Source: Candidatus Hinthialibacter antarcticus (GTDB lineage Bacteria; Hinthialibacterota; Hinthialibacteria; Hinthialibacterales; Hinthialibacteraceae). Taken from it: a DNA stretch of 64,000 bases. The position numbers were made by a program, and so were the translations under genes. Under the pieces are notes generated by a model. That model was not told the DNA's origin, did not search any database, and saw only the letters and a list, made by a program, of their open reading frames with translations. Of the stretch, positions 27,001 through 34,774 are shown in pieces. The stretch is from assembly GCA_030765645.1 (NCBI GenBank), contig JAVCCE010000057.1, positions 124,001 to 188,000 of the forward strand, written 5' to 3'. How positions within the stretch are numbered: position 1 is the first letter of the stretch; each line of letters starts with the position of its first letter.

Positions 27001-27113
27001 AAATCCTGGTCGTCACTCACCTGGAAGAATTAAAGGAAAAATTCATGGTGCGCATCGAAGTGATGAAGGAGCCGGGGGTCGGCTCGCGCTATCAAGTTAT
27101 CCATACATTTTAG
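24066..27113 (+). CDS. sbcC: SbcC/Rad50-type DNA repair ATPase
   Basis: A 1015-residue SMC-like exonuclease subunit. The ATG at 24066 opens MIPRTLALRNFLSYGED, the canonical start. Walker A GRNGHGKSA (33-41) is near the N-terminus; about 170-830 is two long coiled-coil arms joined by a zinc-hook CPLC (509-512); the C-terminal head has the ABC signature FSGGEAFRTDLALRIALS and Walker B LQLLVIDEGFG. The N-terminal Q-loop SSFLQQGKADAF is intact. SbcC acts with the SbcD nuclease on DNA ends and hairpins. No sbcD lies beside it here, which is unusual since the two are normally adjacent. It diverges from comB, the gap being 82 bases. Confidence 0.94.
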   Translation: MIPRTLALRNFLSYGEDVEPLDFTSFSMACLTGRNGHGKSALLDAITWALWGEARKANYSRTPDGDLLRLSADEMSVEYTFELSERIYQVYREHRRNKRSGRLEFRVRDKSEEAFSLLTGSSKKETQKRIIETLRLDYRTFVNSSFLQQGKADAFTRQSPQERKEILGNILGLAYYDRLLEETKQRLSQTKAQLKALDESVAAIEDELADEDEVKSQETELGEALKALEAKLEALRKQERAEQDRLTQLKIKQQQLQQTEAAFKEIQKRIVDADAQMKRLQQEQKTLTDLVSNEVDIQRRKERGEQVANELNRLLELDGQLQKMEASRREQERAVEQERARLREALASSKSEQTQIEEAVREAGRLLGRKEEIERNYQAYQALQQRDQQCSAQRPPFDALAAEKQKCESEVEQEKQRLNNRLAELRGRVNDLSALAKQLEGAKAAAAQLPQTEEDVTQYKAQEEDVVEQGRRASSSVDAAEKETERLEAQIHETNEKLDLLGKGETQECPLCRQSLDAHSQHDLESHLQQEIKQAQSNIQKFKKQIGRDKKNVLDLRNAYKDAKAKREQAETRLSQLKMRADQQTRLQQEWDEKQALLKEANEIEASVRDAQFALDARTRVDRIQQEMQRLGYDAAAHAEIQTQIQARQDDYLQWNRLQEETRRSQQRTARMEVVLKSIEEAEGVLNAEAFAAEARQALRQTMEEMAPLQEALSARKTLHEEQQQLRNALTDWNRLQAAKERLPELERDVEKRNAESQELHVRLRALEDDMQAVAPQLKTLAQDEKRLEDIQQEIRNQETGRNGLQRNLGAVQEKRQRLEQRKQERKDAKSKRADLQRDVKLYDILRGAFSRDGIPALIVERALPELENDANRLLHRLTNGACSVKLESQRERKSGGVAETLDIKISDELGTRDYEMFSGGEAFRTDLALRIALSQLLCRRAGSRLQLLVIDEGFGTQDEDGLSQIVQAIDEIQDEFEKILVVTHLEELKEKFMVRIEVMKEPGVGSRYQVIHTF

Positions 27114-27165
27114 GGTCAGAATATAGTAGACTAAATTCTCATCATCTATTTTGGGAGGAAGACGC

Positions 27166-28464
27166 ATGGTTCGGAATATCGTTTTATCAATATTGAGTCT
27201 AATGGTTTGCTGTTTTGTGTTGTCCACACAAGCGGAACCCGTCAAAGTGTTATTGATTACCGGCGGACATGAGTTTGACGAAAAAGAATTTTTTGAAGTG
27301 TTCAGCCTCACGCCGGACATCGTCTATCGCCACGTCGCCCAGCCCGGCGCCAACGAGATGTTTGCTTCCGGCGAGGCGATGAAATATGACGTGGCGGTCT
27401 TGTACGATATGTGGCCCAAAATTACAGATGCGCAAAAAGAAGGCTACTTGGAATTTCTGCGCGCGGGCAAGGGAATCGTCGCGACCCACCACTGCGCGGC
27501 GTCGTACCCCGAGTGGACGGGGTTCGTTGATTTGATCGGCGGCATGTATGTTTTGCAGCCAATCAAACGGCACGGCAAAACGCTGGCCCCCTCTGCGTAT
27601 AAGCATGAAGTGCATGTCCCCGTGAAAATCGCCGACAAAAACCACCCCATCACGCAAGGGCTTAGCGACTTCACTATTTTTGATGAAACCTACAAAGATG
27701 TGTATGTGCATCCTGACTCGCATGTTTTGTTGACAACCGATGAGCCGACCAGTACGCCGCAACTGGCCTGGGCCATTGACCACGCGCCGGGGCGGGCTGC
27801 GTACATTCAACTGGGTCACGATAAACATGCGTTTCAAAATGAAAGTTACCGGCGGTTGATCTCAAACGCTATCGCTTGGGCTGACCACGGCGCTTCAGAT
27901 AACGGCTGGGTTTCGCTGTTCGACGGTAAGACGCTCGACGGTTGGAAGCAAGTCAACGGGACGGCGAAATATAGCGTGAAGGATCAAACCATCATCGGTT
28001 GGACGGTGGAAGGCAGCCCCAATTCGTTCTTATGCACGACGCGCAACTACGGCGACTTTGCGTTGGAATTTGAAGTCAAAGTCGATACGCGCTTGAATTC
28101 CGGCGTCCAGGTTCGCAGCGAAAGCAAGAGCGATTATCAAAACGGGCGCGTACACGGCTATCAGGTTGAAATTGCGGTGAACGGCCTGCCGGGTTATGTG
28201 TATGACGAAGCCCGCCGCAGCAAATTTATCAATGAGAACACCGATCGTAAGAAAGCGATGGACGCGTTTCACGACGGCGAGTGGAACCATTACCGCGTTG
28301 TGTGCAAGGGCGATTTGATTCAAACCTGGATCAATGGCGTCCCGCTGGAACACGTAAACGATTCGATGACCAAAGAAGGGTTTATTGGATTGCAAGTCCA
28401 TAGTTTCAATGGCGAAACGCCTGCATGGGTGCAGTGGAAGAACATTCGCATCAAAGAACTCTAA
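27166..28464 (+). CDS. Secreted ThuA-DUF1080 fusion protein
   Basis: About 432 residues; ATG 27166 is preceded by GGGAGG and followed by a signal peptide (FVLSTQA cleavage). The first half (26-240) is a ThuA-like domain, a glutamine-amidotransferase fold: VLLITGGHEFDEKEFFEVF, VAVLYDMWP, GKGIVATHHCAASYPEW and GHDKHAFQNESYRRLISNAIAWA. The second half (about 245-430) is a DUF1080/3-keto-disaccharide hydrolase-type beta sandwich (WVSLFDGKTLDGWKQVNG, GVQVRSESKSDYQNGRVHGYQVEI, WVQWKNIRIKEL). Both domains are frequent, often fused, in Planctomycetota and Verrucomicrobiota and are linked to sugar breakdown through 3-keto intermediates. The catalytic mechanism of this fusion is unproven. Confidence 0.92.
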   Translation: MVRNIVLSILSLMVCCFVLSTQAEPVKVLLITGGHEFDEKEFFEVFSLTPDIVYRHVAQPGANEMFASGEAMKYDVAVLYDMWPKITDAQKEGYLEFLRAGKGIVATHHCAASYPEWTGFVDLIGGMYVLQPIKRHGKTLAPSAYKHEVHVPVKIADKNHPITQGLSDFTIFDETYKDVYVHPDSHVLLTTDEPTSTPQLAWAIDHAPGRAAYIQLGHDKHAFQNESYRRLISNAIAWADHGASDNGWVSLFDGKTLDGWKQVNGTAKYSVKDQTIIGWTVEGSPNSFLCTTRNYGDFALEFEVKVDTRLNSGVQVRSESKSDYQNGRVHGYQVEIAVNGLPGYVYDEARRSKFINENTDRKKAMDAFHDGEWNHYRVVCKGDLIQTWINGVPLEHVNDSMTKEGFIGLQVHSFNGETPAWVQWKNIRIKEL

Positions 28465-28488
28465 ACCGTTTGTTTTCATCGAAACAAC

Positions 28489-28518
28489 AAGAGGCCGCGA
28501 ATATTCGCGGCCTCTTTT
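28489..28518. terminator. Two-way terminator between convergent genes
   Basis: AAGAGGCCGCGAA and TTCGCGGCCTCTT form a near-perfect stem with a minimal loop, flanked by A on the left and T on the right, so it can serve both the ThuA-DUF1080 gene and the convergent Spy-like gene. Confidence 0.85.
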
Positions 28519-28561
28519 GATATCAGTGAATTGATCTGACGGCGACTTGGCGCGTTCGTAT

Positions 28562-29341
28562 TTATTGGCCTCTGCCTTGACCGCCGGCTCCGCCTTGTCC
28601 ACGGCCTTGGCGACCTTGTCCACGTTGCTGGCGTTGACTTTCCATTTCTTTTTCGACTTCAGATGTTTTTTTCTCCCACGCTTTGATTTCTTCATCGGTG
28701 AGCGTCTTGGTCGCATCAGCGATCATCGACTCGCGCGCGGTTTCGATGGTTTTGCGGTCTTCATCTGAAAAACCGCCGCGTTGTCCGCGTCCACGTCCTT
28801 GACCGCCTTGCGGGGGGCCAGGCGCGAATTCGGGCTGGACGGATGCGACTGTGTTGAAATAGATTAGAGCGAGCGTTTGCAATTTTTCGCGGGTCGCATC
28901 GCTGATGTCGATCATACGCAGGGCGCGAATTTGCGCGTCAGGGCGGGCGCCGCGCATTTCAATCAGCGGTTTCACAAATTCGACTTCGTCTTTGCTGAGA
29001 ACTTTCGAAAGACGTTCGACGGTATCCGCCAACGAATCCGCGCGCATTTTTTGGAAAAACTCCATGCGCTCTTCTTGGCTCATGTTTTGAAAATCAGGCC
29101 GGTCGCCGCTGGTAAAACGTTCGCGCATGGTTTCGCGTTGGGCTTCAAACACTGCGGTAATTTTTTCGGCGCGGTCGGCTTTTAACACAAGAGCGTCGCT
29201 AATTACGCCGCCCTGGTCGCCAAACATGCCAGGCCCTCCTGGGCCTCTCATGCCGCCGGGGCCGGGTTGCGCTGCGGCGTATTCAACTGCGCCCACAGCG
29301 ATGAGCACTGCGATGAATAAGGAACTGAGTGCTGTCTTCAT
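28562..29341 (-). CDS. Periplasmic Spy/CpxP-like Gly-rich protein
   Basis: A 259-residue exported protein with a clear signal peptide (FIAVLIAVGAVEYAAAQ). The mature N-terminus is Gly/Pro/Met-rich (PGGMRGPGGPGMFG). The middle is alpha-helical and charged (QAQRETMRERFTSGDR, MSQEERMEFFQKMRA) like LTXXQ-type Spy/CpxP chaperones; a candidate LTDEEIKAWEKK matches the LTxxQ-style motif loosely. The C-terminal 30 residues are repeats of GQGRG. Related Gly-rich helical proteins are frequent in Planctomycetota and Verrucomicrobiota. Role as an envelope stress or metal-binding chaperone is inferred only. Transcribed alone. Confidence 0.65.
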   Translation of the reverse strand: MKTALSSLFIAVLIAVGAVEYAAAQPGPGGMRGPGGPGMFGDQGGVISDALVLKADRAEKITAVFEAQRETMRERFTSGDRPDFQNMSQEERMEFFQKMRADSLADTVERLSKVLSKDEVEFVKPLIEMRGARPDAQIRALRMIDISDATREKLQTLALIYFNTVASVQPEFAPGPPQGGQGRGRGQRGGFSDEDRKTIETARESMIADATKTLTDEEIKAWEKKTSEVEKEMESQRQQRGQGRQGRGQGGAGGQGRGQ

Positions 29342-29526
29342 TCGTATTCTCCTCGAGCATTCAAAATAATAAGGCTGTTCCTATACAAACGCGCGACAAA
29401 AAACGTTTATTGAGTGAAAATGAAATTTATTCTTGGATTGGTAAACGGGGGAGATGGGCCGCAGAGAAATTTGATGCGGGGCCGTTTAGACAATAACAGC
29501 CCCGCGTTCGTTCTATGTCGCTTTAT

Positions 29527-31149
29527 TTATTGAAGATATAGAATCCAGTCTTCGTTGTTGGGTGCAGTGAAATGTTGGACTTTTTCTTTGACAGGCCCTT
29601 CGTCGGTCCAACTTCCGCTGCGGGGATTAAACCATTTTGCCTGCATGGGGAGTTTGAGCGAGGCTGCGTTTACCCGAATTGCGCCGCCGCCGGGGGCATA
29701 GAGAACCGCCAAGTCGCCCTGTTTGCTTCGCGCCGCAACGATGAAATCTTTGGCGGCTTGTTGTTGATTGGCGACCAGCGATTGATCGGGGTGCAGTTCC
29801 CACCAATTGATTGATGTGAAAAAATCATACAGATGCGCCATGTGATTGGCGCCGGGCAAGTTCATGGCGATGTGCCACGGGTCGCCGTCGCCGTTGCCGT
29901 TGTGCCCGATGGCGGGGCCGCGCTCAAAATGCCAACCCCATATCCCGTGAGCGCCATACGTAATGCCAGCGGGCGGCGCACAAAGCAGGCTCCAATACGA
30001 GGCGCGGCGAACATGCAGCGCAGGGTGGGGCTTTTTGGATTGATACGCCAAGATGCCTTCGTAATTCGGTTCGATGTTGATGATGGGTCGCGGCGGTTGG
30101 TTCTTCCATTCTTTAGATGCTGGCCCTGCGAACGTCCATTTGTAGTTGCCATCGCTGTCGCCGTGTCCACTCTGGTAGCCTAAAAACGAAAACCACTTTT
30201 CGTTGCGAAACTCGTCCGCGACCCAATGCGAACCGGCTGGGTGCATGGTGGCGAGGCGGTGGTGGTTGTCGCCGAACACGGCGCGGCCAATGCGGCGCCA
30301 GGGTCCGGCTTTTTCTTTGCGGTATTCGCCGTCGCCCGCCAAAAACCATATCGTCTGGTGTGCGCCGTAACGCGCAACCTGATATTCCGCTAAGAGAATG
30401 CGCTGGTCTTCGGGTAGAAAGTTGCCGGGATTCTGCTTGCCGTTGATTGCCCACAACAATACCGGGACGGCAACCATGCCGTGTTGGTTGATGGCGTCAA
30501 AGTAATCATCCATGCGCTGGTAGAATTTTTCGTTGATGGATATTTTTTCAACGCCGCTAAACGCCGGGTTTCCGTTGGCGTCGCCTTCGGCGGCGCGCCA
30601 TTGCGTGGTGACGAATTGAATGGCGTTGAAATTTTGCTGCTGGCGTAATGTTAAAAATTTGACCCAACCCGCGATGTCCGAAAATAACGGGCCGTTCCAG
30701 ACCGTGTCCGCCAGAAAGAAATAGGGGGTCTCATCGGCGTATTGAATGTAGCGGCGATTTTTAGACAACTGGAGTTCGCCGTGCTGGTAGAGCGGGTTTT
30801 CGCCGGAGTAGGCGGTGCAGGTGAATTTGCCGCTTTGATTGTTTAATCCTTTGTCGCTGCCTTTTACGCATCGCGTCGAATACTTCCATTCGCCGGTTTG
30901 TGTTGGCGAAAAACGTACCTTCCAGGTTTTTTCTCCATCCCAAAAACCGAGCCGGGTTTGAATGGAGCCGTCTGGCGCGGTGAAATCCACTTCGAGGCGA
31001 ATCTCTTGAATGGGGTTGCTGACGGTTTTTTCTGCTGAAAAGTTGGTTTCAAAGCGTCCCCATTGGTGAACGTCTGCATTTGCCGCCGCGAGTGAAAATA
31101 CGGTCAGCGCTGTTATTAGTATCGCTGTGAATCGTGTGGTTGAAATCAT
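29527..31149 (-). CDS. Secreted glycosidase, DUF5060-DUF4038 (apiosidase-like)
   Basis: A 540-residue exported protein with a signal peptide ending near ANADVHQWG. The N-terminal DUF5060 beta-sandwich (about 25-120) is followed by a DUF4038 TIM-barrel (about 125-440; YFFLADTVWNGPLF, NFNAIQFVTTQWRAA, VPVLLWAINGKQNPG, TIWFLAGDGEYR, PIINIEPNYEG) and a C-terminal collagen-binding-like domain (PMQAKWFNPRSGSW). DUF4038 proteins include GH140 apiosidases acting on pectin side chains. The Asp and Glu of GDGEY and NIEPNYE are plausible catalytic acids. Pectin-type substrate is inference. GAGGGAG precedes the ATG. It diverges from the hypothetical gene at 31244. Confidence 0.87.
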   Translation of the reverse strand: MISTTRFTAILITALTVFSLAAANADVHQWGRFETNFSAEKTVSNPIQEIRLEVDFTAPDGSIQTRLGFWDGEKTWKVRFSPTQTGEWKYSTRCVKGSDKGLNNQSGKFTCTAYSGENPLYQHGELQLSKNRRYIQYADETPYFFLADTVWNGPLFSDIAGWVKFLTLRQQQNFNAIQFVTTQWRAAEGDANGNPAFSGVEKISINEKFYQRMDDYFDAINQHGMVAVPVLLWAINGKQNPGNFLPEDQRILLAEYQVARYGAHQTIWFLAGDGEYRKEKAGPWRRIGRAVFGDNHHRLATMHPAGSHWVADEFRNEKWFSFLGYQSGHGDSDGNYKWTFAGPASKEWKNQPPRPIINIEPNYEGILAYQSKKPHPALHVRRASYWSLLCAPPAGITYGAHGIWGWHFERGPAIGHNGNGDGDPWHIAMNLPGANHMAHLYDFFTSINWWELHPDQSLVANQQQAAKDFIVAARSKQGDLAVLYAPGGGAIRVNAASLKLPMQAKWFNPRSGSWTDEGPVKEKVQHFTAPNNEDWILYLQ

Positions 31150-31176
31150 CGCAATTCTCCCTCAAACCAATCTAAA

Positions 31177-31185
31177 TGGTATAGT
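31177..31185 (+). promoter_or_regulatory. Extended -10 element in a divergent gap
   Basis: TG-G-TATAGT (31177-31185) lies in the 94-base gap before the gene at 31244. No good -35 is seen, as can be the case with an extended -10. It matches the style of the nrf and hcp promoters. Confidence 0.35.
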
Positions 31186-31243
31186 ACCGAAATACGTGCA
31201 ACCTTGTCGAGCCGAATGCTGTAGATTTTTGATGGAGGGAACG

Positions 31244-31822
31244 ATGGAGTTTGTCTTTGATCCAAAACAATATGGAACGCGGGTCGCCGAGGCCATTGGT
31301 GAAGGTCGATTGAATGAACTCGGGCCGGGGCGGCCGAACGCGGCGGCGGGGCCGATGTTATCTTCGCTAAGCGCCGAGGTGATTTTTGATGGCAAGGCGG
31401 TCCATGATCTGATGGCGGCGCAATGTTGTTTGTCTGGCTTGTGGCTCTACCACGATTATTTGGACGAGTCGCACACCATCAGTCAGTCGATCCCAACAAC
31501 CGACGGCAGCTATTGGCATGGCATCATGCATCGCCGCGAACCGGATGCCTCCAACTCGAAGTATTGGTTCCGAAAGGTCGGGCGGCACGAGGCATTCGCG
31601 CCCTTGTTGCAGCAAGCCACCTCATTGTTGAGCCAACAACCGGAAGTCAGTGAATTGGCGTATCTGGTTCAAGGTGCGGAGTGGGATGCGTTCGCTTTTG
31701 TCGATGCGTGCGACTCAGCCTACCGTCGAGGGACGGGCGCCGAGCGAGTGTGCCAAAAAATTCAACAAATCGAATGGCAGTTGTTGTTTGATTTTTGTTT
31801 TCAAAAAGCCATCGGCAAATAA
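31244..31822 (+). CDS. Conserved protein of unknown function
   Basis: About 192 residues, with the ATG at 31244 chosen because GGAGGG precedes it. It lacks a signal or membrane segment. The sequence has well-formed mixed alpha/beta text: EVIFDGKAVHDLMAAQCCLSGLWLYHDYLDESHTISQSI, then SYWHGIMHRREPDASNSKYWFRKVGRHEAF and WQLLFDFCFQK. The HGIMHRREPD..KYWFR stretch with several His, Arg and aromatic residues looks like a conserved functional core, and I believe this protein type occurs in Planctomycetota and Verrucomicrobiota, but I know no function. Cytoplasmic by appearance. Confidence 0.75.
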   Translation: MEFVFDPKQYGTRVAEAIGEGRLNELGPGRPNAAAGPMLSSLSAEVIFDGKAVHDLMAAQCCLSGLWLYHDYLDESHTISQSIPTTDGSYWHGIMHRREPDASNSKYWFRKVGRHEAFAPLLQQATSLLSQQPEVSELAYLVQGAEWDAFAFVDACDSAYRRGTGAERVCQKIQQIEWQLLFDFCFQKAIGK

Positions 31823-31845
31823 AAATACAAAGCCCTCTTTTTTAT

Positions 31846-31855
31846 GGGGGGGGGG
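31846..31855 (+). repeat. Run of ten G
   Basis: A single-base tract of ten G sits 24 bases after the stop at 31822. Such tracts are prone to length change and also to sequencing or assembly error. No open frame clearly spans it. Confidence 0.6.
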
Positions 31856-31973
31856 AGTTTTGTGCTCGATTGGTCGAATATGTACAAATAAACACGTCAT
31901 GTTGAATCCGATTTCATGCTGTTGTATTCGATGCTGATTTGAGGAACAACAGTTTCGAGATACGCTCTCGCTT

Positions 31974-33095
31974 ATGGATGCTCCCTATAAAATTTGTTTG
32001 ATTTCTTCTGAGGTCTACCCGCTTTTTAATCCGCTCGTCCGTGGGGCTTATAGCGACGCGGACATTGCGTTGTTTGAACTTGCGCGGCGGCTAGGCAATG
32101 ATGCGCGAATTGATTTGAGCGTGATCGTGGGCGACCACCAGCAAGACGACGTAGAATATTTTTCGGGCGCGTTGGTCTATCGCATGAGGCAAGGCGAAGA
32201 ACAAGGCTGGAAGAAGTGGTGGCGTCGAAAAGGCGCCTTTGAACGCCAGATAGAAGAAATCGACGCGCAAGTGTATTGCTTAAGTGGAGCGTCGCCGTTG
32301 GCGTTGTCGATTGCCCGATTTTGCAAAAAACGCAAACGCGCGTTTGTATTTTTCGCGGCCCACCCTCGGGATTGCGACGGGACGTACGTGCACGGCGCGG
32401 GAGAAGACGGCGCAAGATTTCGCCAGGCGCTTCATCTTGCGCGGGCGGTGACCTGTCAAACCAAAGAGCAGGCGCGCATGTTGCTGCGGGCGGAAAAAAT
32501 CAAAGCCTATGCGCTTCCGCCTGTCGCGGTTGCGCTGCCGGCGCCGGAGATGCGCAGCGGCGGCGTGATCTGGGTGGGCGAGTTGGTGGATTGGAAGCAG
32601 CCTGAGTATTTTATGCGTCTTGCGGCGACGTTGCCGAACATTTCATTTACATTGTTTGGTCGACCGCGCAAGCAAGAGTATCTGGAATCGCTGGTAGAAA
32701 AGACGCGCCATCTGCCCAATTTGGCGTTTCAAAATTCGGTGCCGTATTCTGAATTGGGGCGTTTTATTTCAAACGCGAAATTGCTTGTGAACACATCGCG
32801 CTTCGAGGGCTGGCCGTATGCGTCGGCGCAAGCGCTGACGGCGGGCGTGCCGCTTGCGAGCCTGCATGTTGACCCGGACGGCGCGATTGGACAGCACCAA
32901 CTGGGGATTTTTGCGCAAGGATCGGAAGTGCATTTGGCGCAAGAAACCGAATCGCTTCTGACCATGCCTAAACATTGGGCGCGTTTTAGCCATGCGGCAG
33001 GCGCGTACGCGGCCCAACACTTAGATGCAAAAGACATCTATCAGCGCTACCTCAAGTTACTGGTGATGTGCGCAAAAGAACCCGTGACTAAGTGA
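31974..33095 (+). CDS. Family 4-type glycosyltransferase
   Basis: A 373-residue GT-B glycosyltransferase. The N-terminal acceptor domain begins KICLISSEVYPLFNPLVRGAY; the C-terminal nucleotide-sugar domain has a typical strand-loop layout, GVIWVGELVDWKQPEYFMRLAATLP, then ISFTLFGRPRKQEY, FQNSVPYSELGRFISNAKLLVNTSRFEGWPYASAQALTAGVP. This SRFEGWPYAS(A/L)QAL segment holds the conserved E-x7-E-like sugar-phosphate site, here with Glu then Gln, a partly degenerate form. Likely transfers a hexose during cell-surface glycan synthesis. It stands alone, before a repeat-rich gap. The start has a poor ribosome site. Confidence 0.85.
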   Translation: MDAPYKICLISSEVYPLFNPLVRGAYSDADIALFELARRLGNDARIDLSVIVGDHQQDDVEYFSGALVYRMRQGEEQGWKKWWRRKGAFERQIEEIDAQVYCLSGASPLALSIARFCKKRKRAFVFFAAHPRDCDGTYVHGAGEDGARFRQALHLARAVTCQTKEQARMLLRAEKIKAYALPPVAVALPAPEMRSGGVIWVGELVDWKQPEYFMRLAATLPNISFTLFGRPRKQEYLESLVEKTRHLPNLAFQNSVPYSELGRFISNAKLLVNTSRFEGWPYASAQALTAGVPLASLHVDPDGAIGQHQLGIFAQGSEVHLAQETESLLTMPKHWARFSHAAGAYAAQHLDAKDIYQRYLKLLVMCAKEPVTK

Positions 33096-33119
33096 GGGTT
33101 GCAGCGTACTGCACCCGAA

Positions 33120-33144
33120 GGCTCGGCGGGAGCCTCGCCCTCCC
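33120..33144 (+). repeat. 25-base GC-rich repeat, copy 1
   Basis: GGCTCGGCGGGAG followed by CCTCGCCCTCCC. The same unit is at 49914-49938 and, inverted, at 55493-55517; a degenerate inverted unit is at 49858-49882. It contains a short GGGAGGC-type self-complement and resembles REP-type sequences. Confidence 0.75.
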
Positions 33145-33194
33145 ATATTTTTTGTAGGGTGGGTTCTTTAATACTTAACCCACCGATTTTTTAT

Positions 33195-33235
33195 AACCCT
33201 CATCCTCCGCCTTCTCCCAGAGGGAGAAGGGACTA
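33195..33235 (-). repeat. Palindromic 41-base repeat, copy 1
   Basis: Centres on a CTTCTCCCAGAGGGAGAAG inverted repeat and reads AACCCTCATCCT at its left. The unit at 43180-43219 is nearly its exact reverse complement. Confidence 0.75.
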
Positions 33236-33394
33236 CGCAGAAGGGTAGGGTGGGCTCGCGAGCGAAGCGAAGCAGCCCACCGGATATAAGTTGGATAATT
33301 CTTTAAAGCCAGTCAAAATACCTACTCCACCAAGAGGGAAACCTACTATCACCCGCAATGACACTGACCATGAATTTTAAAACAGTCGCTACGT

Positions 33395-34489
33395 TTATTT
33401 CTTTTTTTCTTCTTTCGCGGGTTTTGCGTCATCGCTCGTCGCATCCACGGTTTCAGGAGCATCAACAGGGGGGACTTCAGCGTTTGGGTCTTTGTCGATG
33501 CCGAGGGCGATACGAATTCGGGAATGAATTTCGTCAAATATTTCGGGATTTTCTTTGAGCGTATTTTTTGCGTTTTCGCGGCCTTGGCCCAGTTTTTCTT
33601 CTTTATACATATACCAGGCGCCGCTTTTGTCGACAATGTCATGTTCAACGCCGATGTCGAGCAATTCGCCGGTGCGCGATATGCCTTCGCCGAAGGTCAG
33701 GTCGAACTCGGCTTCACGGAACGGCGGCGCGATTTTATTCTTGACAACCTTCACTTTTACGCGGTTGGCGACGGCTACGCCTTTTTCTTTGATGGTGCCG
33801 GTACGGCGAATATCAAGGCGGATAGAAGAATAAAATTTAAGTGCGCGTCCGCCGCTGGTGGTTTCGGGGTTGCCGAACATGACGCCGATTTTTTCGCGAA
33901 TCTGGTTAATAAAAATCGCGCAGCAGTGTGATTTGTTAAGAATCGCGGTCAGTTTGCGCAGCGCTTTCGACATCAGCCGCGCTTGCAGGCCGACCTGGGT
34001 GTCGCCCATTTCGCCGTCGATTTCCGCGCGCGGCACCAAGGCCGCCACCGAGTCAACCACGATAATATCGACTGCGCCGCTGCGAACCAGCATTTCAACG
34101 ATGTCGAGCGCCTGTTCGCCGGTGTCAGGCTGTGAAACCAGCAGGTTGTCGACGTCAACGCCGAGTTTGGCGGAATATTCAATGTCGATCGCGTGTTCGG
34201 CGTCAATAAACGCGGCGGTGCCGCCCAGTTTCTGGCATTCAGCGACGATGTGCTGCGCCAGCGTCGTCTTGCCGGACGATTCCGGCCCGTATATTTCAAT
34301 GACGCGGCCCCGGGGAACGCCGCCAACGCCTAACGCGTCGTCGAGCGTGAGCGAGCCAGTGGGGATGACGCTGACCGCTTGGCGGGGCGCATCGCCCATT
34401 TTCATAATCGAACCGCGCCCGAATTGTTTCTCAATCTGGTTAATGGCTAGGTCTATCGCTTTTTGGCGGTCTTTGGCGTCTACAGACAC
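33395..34489 (-). CDS. recA: Recombinase RecA
   Basis: A 364-residue RecA, the strand-exchange ATPase and LexA coprotease activator. The start is a GTG at 34489 with GGAG ahead. Walker A GPESSGKT lies at 68-75; Walker [13 protein letters not shown], loop L1 (EIDGEMGD) and loop L2 ([29 protein letters not shown]) are canonical. The C-terminal tail is long and rich in Asp, Lys and Glu (PAKEEKKK), as in many RecA proteins. No recX or lexA adjoins. A promoter with TTGATT and TATTAT is visible upstream, but I see no standard LexA box of either the Gram-negative or the Gram-positive type. Confidence 0.98.
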   Translation of the reverse strand: MSVDAKDRQKAIDLAINQIEKQFGRGSIMKMGDAPRQAVSVIPTGSLTLDDALGVGGVPRGRVIEIYGPESSGKTTLAQHIVAECQKLGGTAAFIDAEHAIDIEYSAKLGVDVDNLLVSQPDTGEQALDIVEMLVRSGAVDIIVVDSVAALVPRAEIDGEMGDTQVGLQARLMSKALRKLTAILNKSHCCAIFINQIREKIGVMFGNPETTSGGRALKFYSSIRLDIRRTGTIKEKGVAVANRVKVKVVKNKIAPPFREAEFDLTFGEGISRTGELLDIGVEHDIVDKSGAWYMYKEEKLGQGRENAKNTLKENPEIFDEIHSRIRIALGIDKDPNAEVPPVDAPETVDATSDDAKPAKEEKKK

Positions 34490-34537
34490 GGCTGCGTCTC
34501 CTTCGCGTGGATGAAATTTATTTAATGAACATTTGTA

Positions 34538-34567
34538 TAATACGACAGGCGGTTCATAGAATCAAGA
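34538..34567 (-). promoter_or_regulatory. recA promoter
   Basis: On the minus strand, TTGATT is followed after 16-17 bases by TATTAT (34538-34543, five of six consensus bases). A TGAAC/GTTCA pair flanks the -10 region but is spaced too widely for a typical SOS box. Confidence 0.5.
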
Positions 34568-34690
34568 ACAATTTTCAAAAAAATCGTATTGAAATTATAG
34601 TTGATGTAATATCGAGGTCAATGAAAAATAGGTTCTTCCATAAATTTTGGATACTTTATTTTAATAAATTGAATTGAGATTTCGCTGTAT

Positions 34691-34774
34691 CAGGCATGGG
34701 TGCAACTCTGCTCGCTTCAGTGCGGGCTTTCGAGCCCTTATGCACAGGCGCTCCCAGAGTTGCACCCATGCCTG
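34691..34774. repeat. Dispersed palindromic element, copy B
   Basis: The outer 20 bases at each end are exact reverse complements (CAGGCATGGGTGCAACTCTG on the left). The core contains GTGCGGGCTTTCGAGCCC and TGCACAGGCGCTC. It lies within the first unit of the tandem duplication, between divergent recA and pheT. Confidence 0.9.

Larger units (their letters stand above)
33096..33394. other. Gene-free patchwork of repeats before recA
   Basis: This gap holds no coding frame with protein-like sequence. From left to right it has a 25-base GC-rich unit (33120-33144), a GTAGGGTGGG-type inverted pair (about 33152-33183), a 41-base unit with a CTTCTCCCAGAGGGAGAAGG palindrome (33195-33235), and a second TAGGGTGGG...CCCACC pair (about 33244-33281). 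Several of these recur elsewhere in the window. Confidence 0.75.

Noticed and set aside
24645..27020. Long opposite-strand frames inside sbcC
   Set aside because: Sequence is leucine/phenylalanine-rich shadow of Gln/Arg/Glu coiled-coil codons; no independent evidence of coding.
34490..34600. SOS/LexA box upstream of recA
   Set aside because: Neither CTGT-N8-ACAG nor GAAC-N4-GTTC is present. The TGAAC/GTTCA pair is too far apart.
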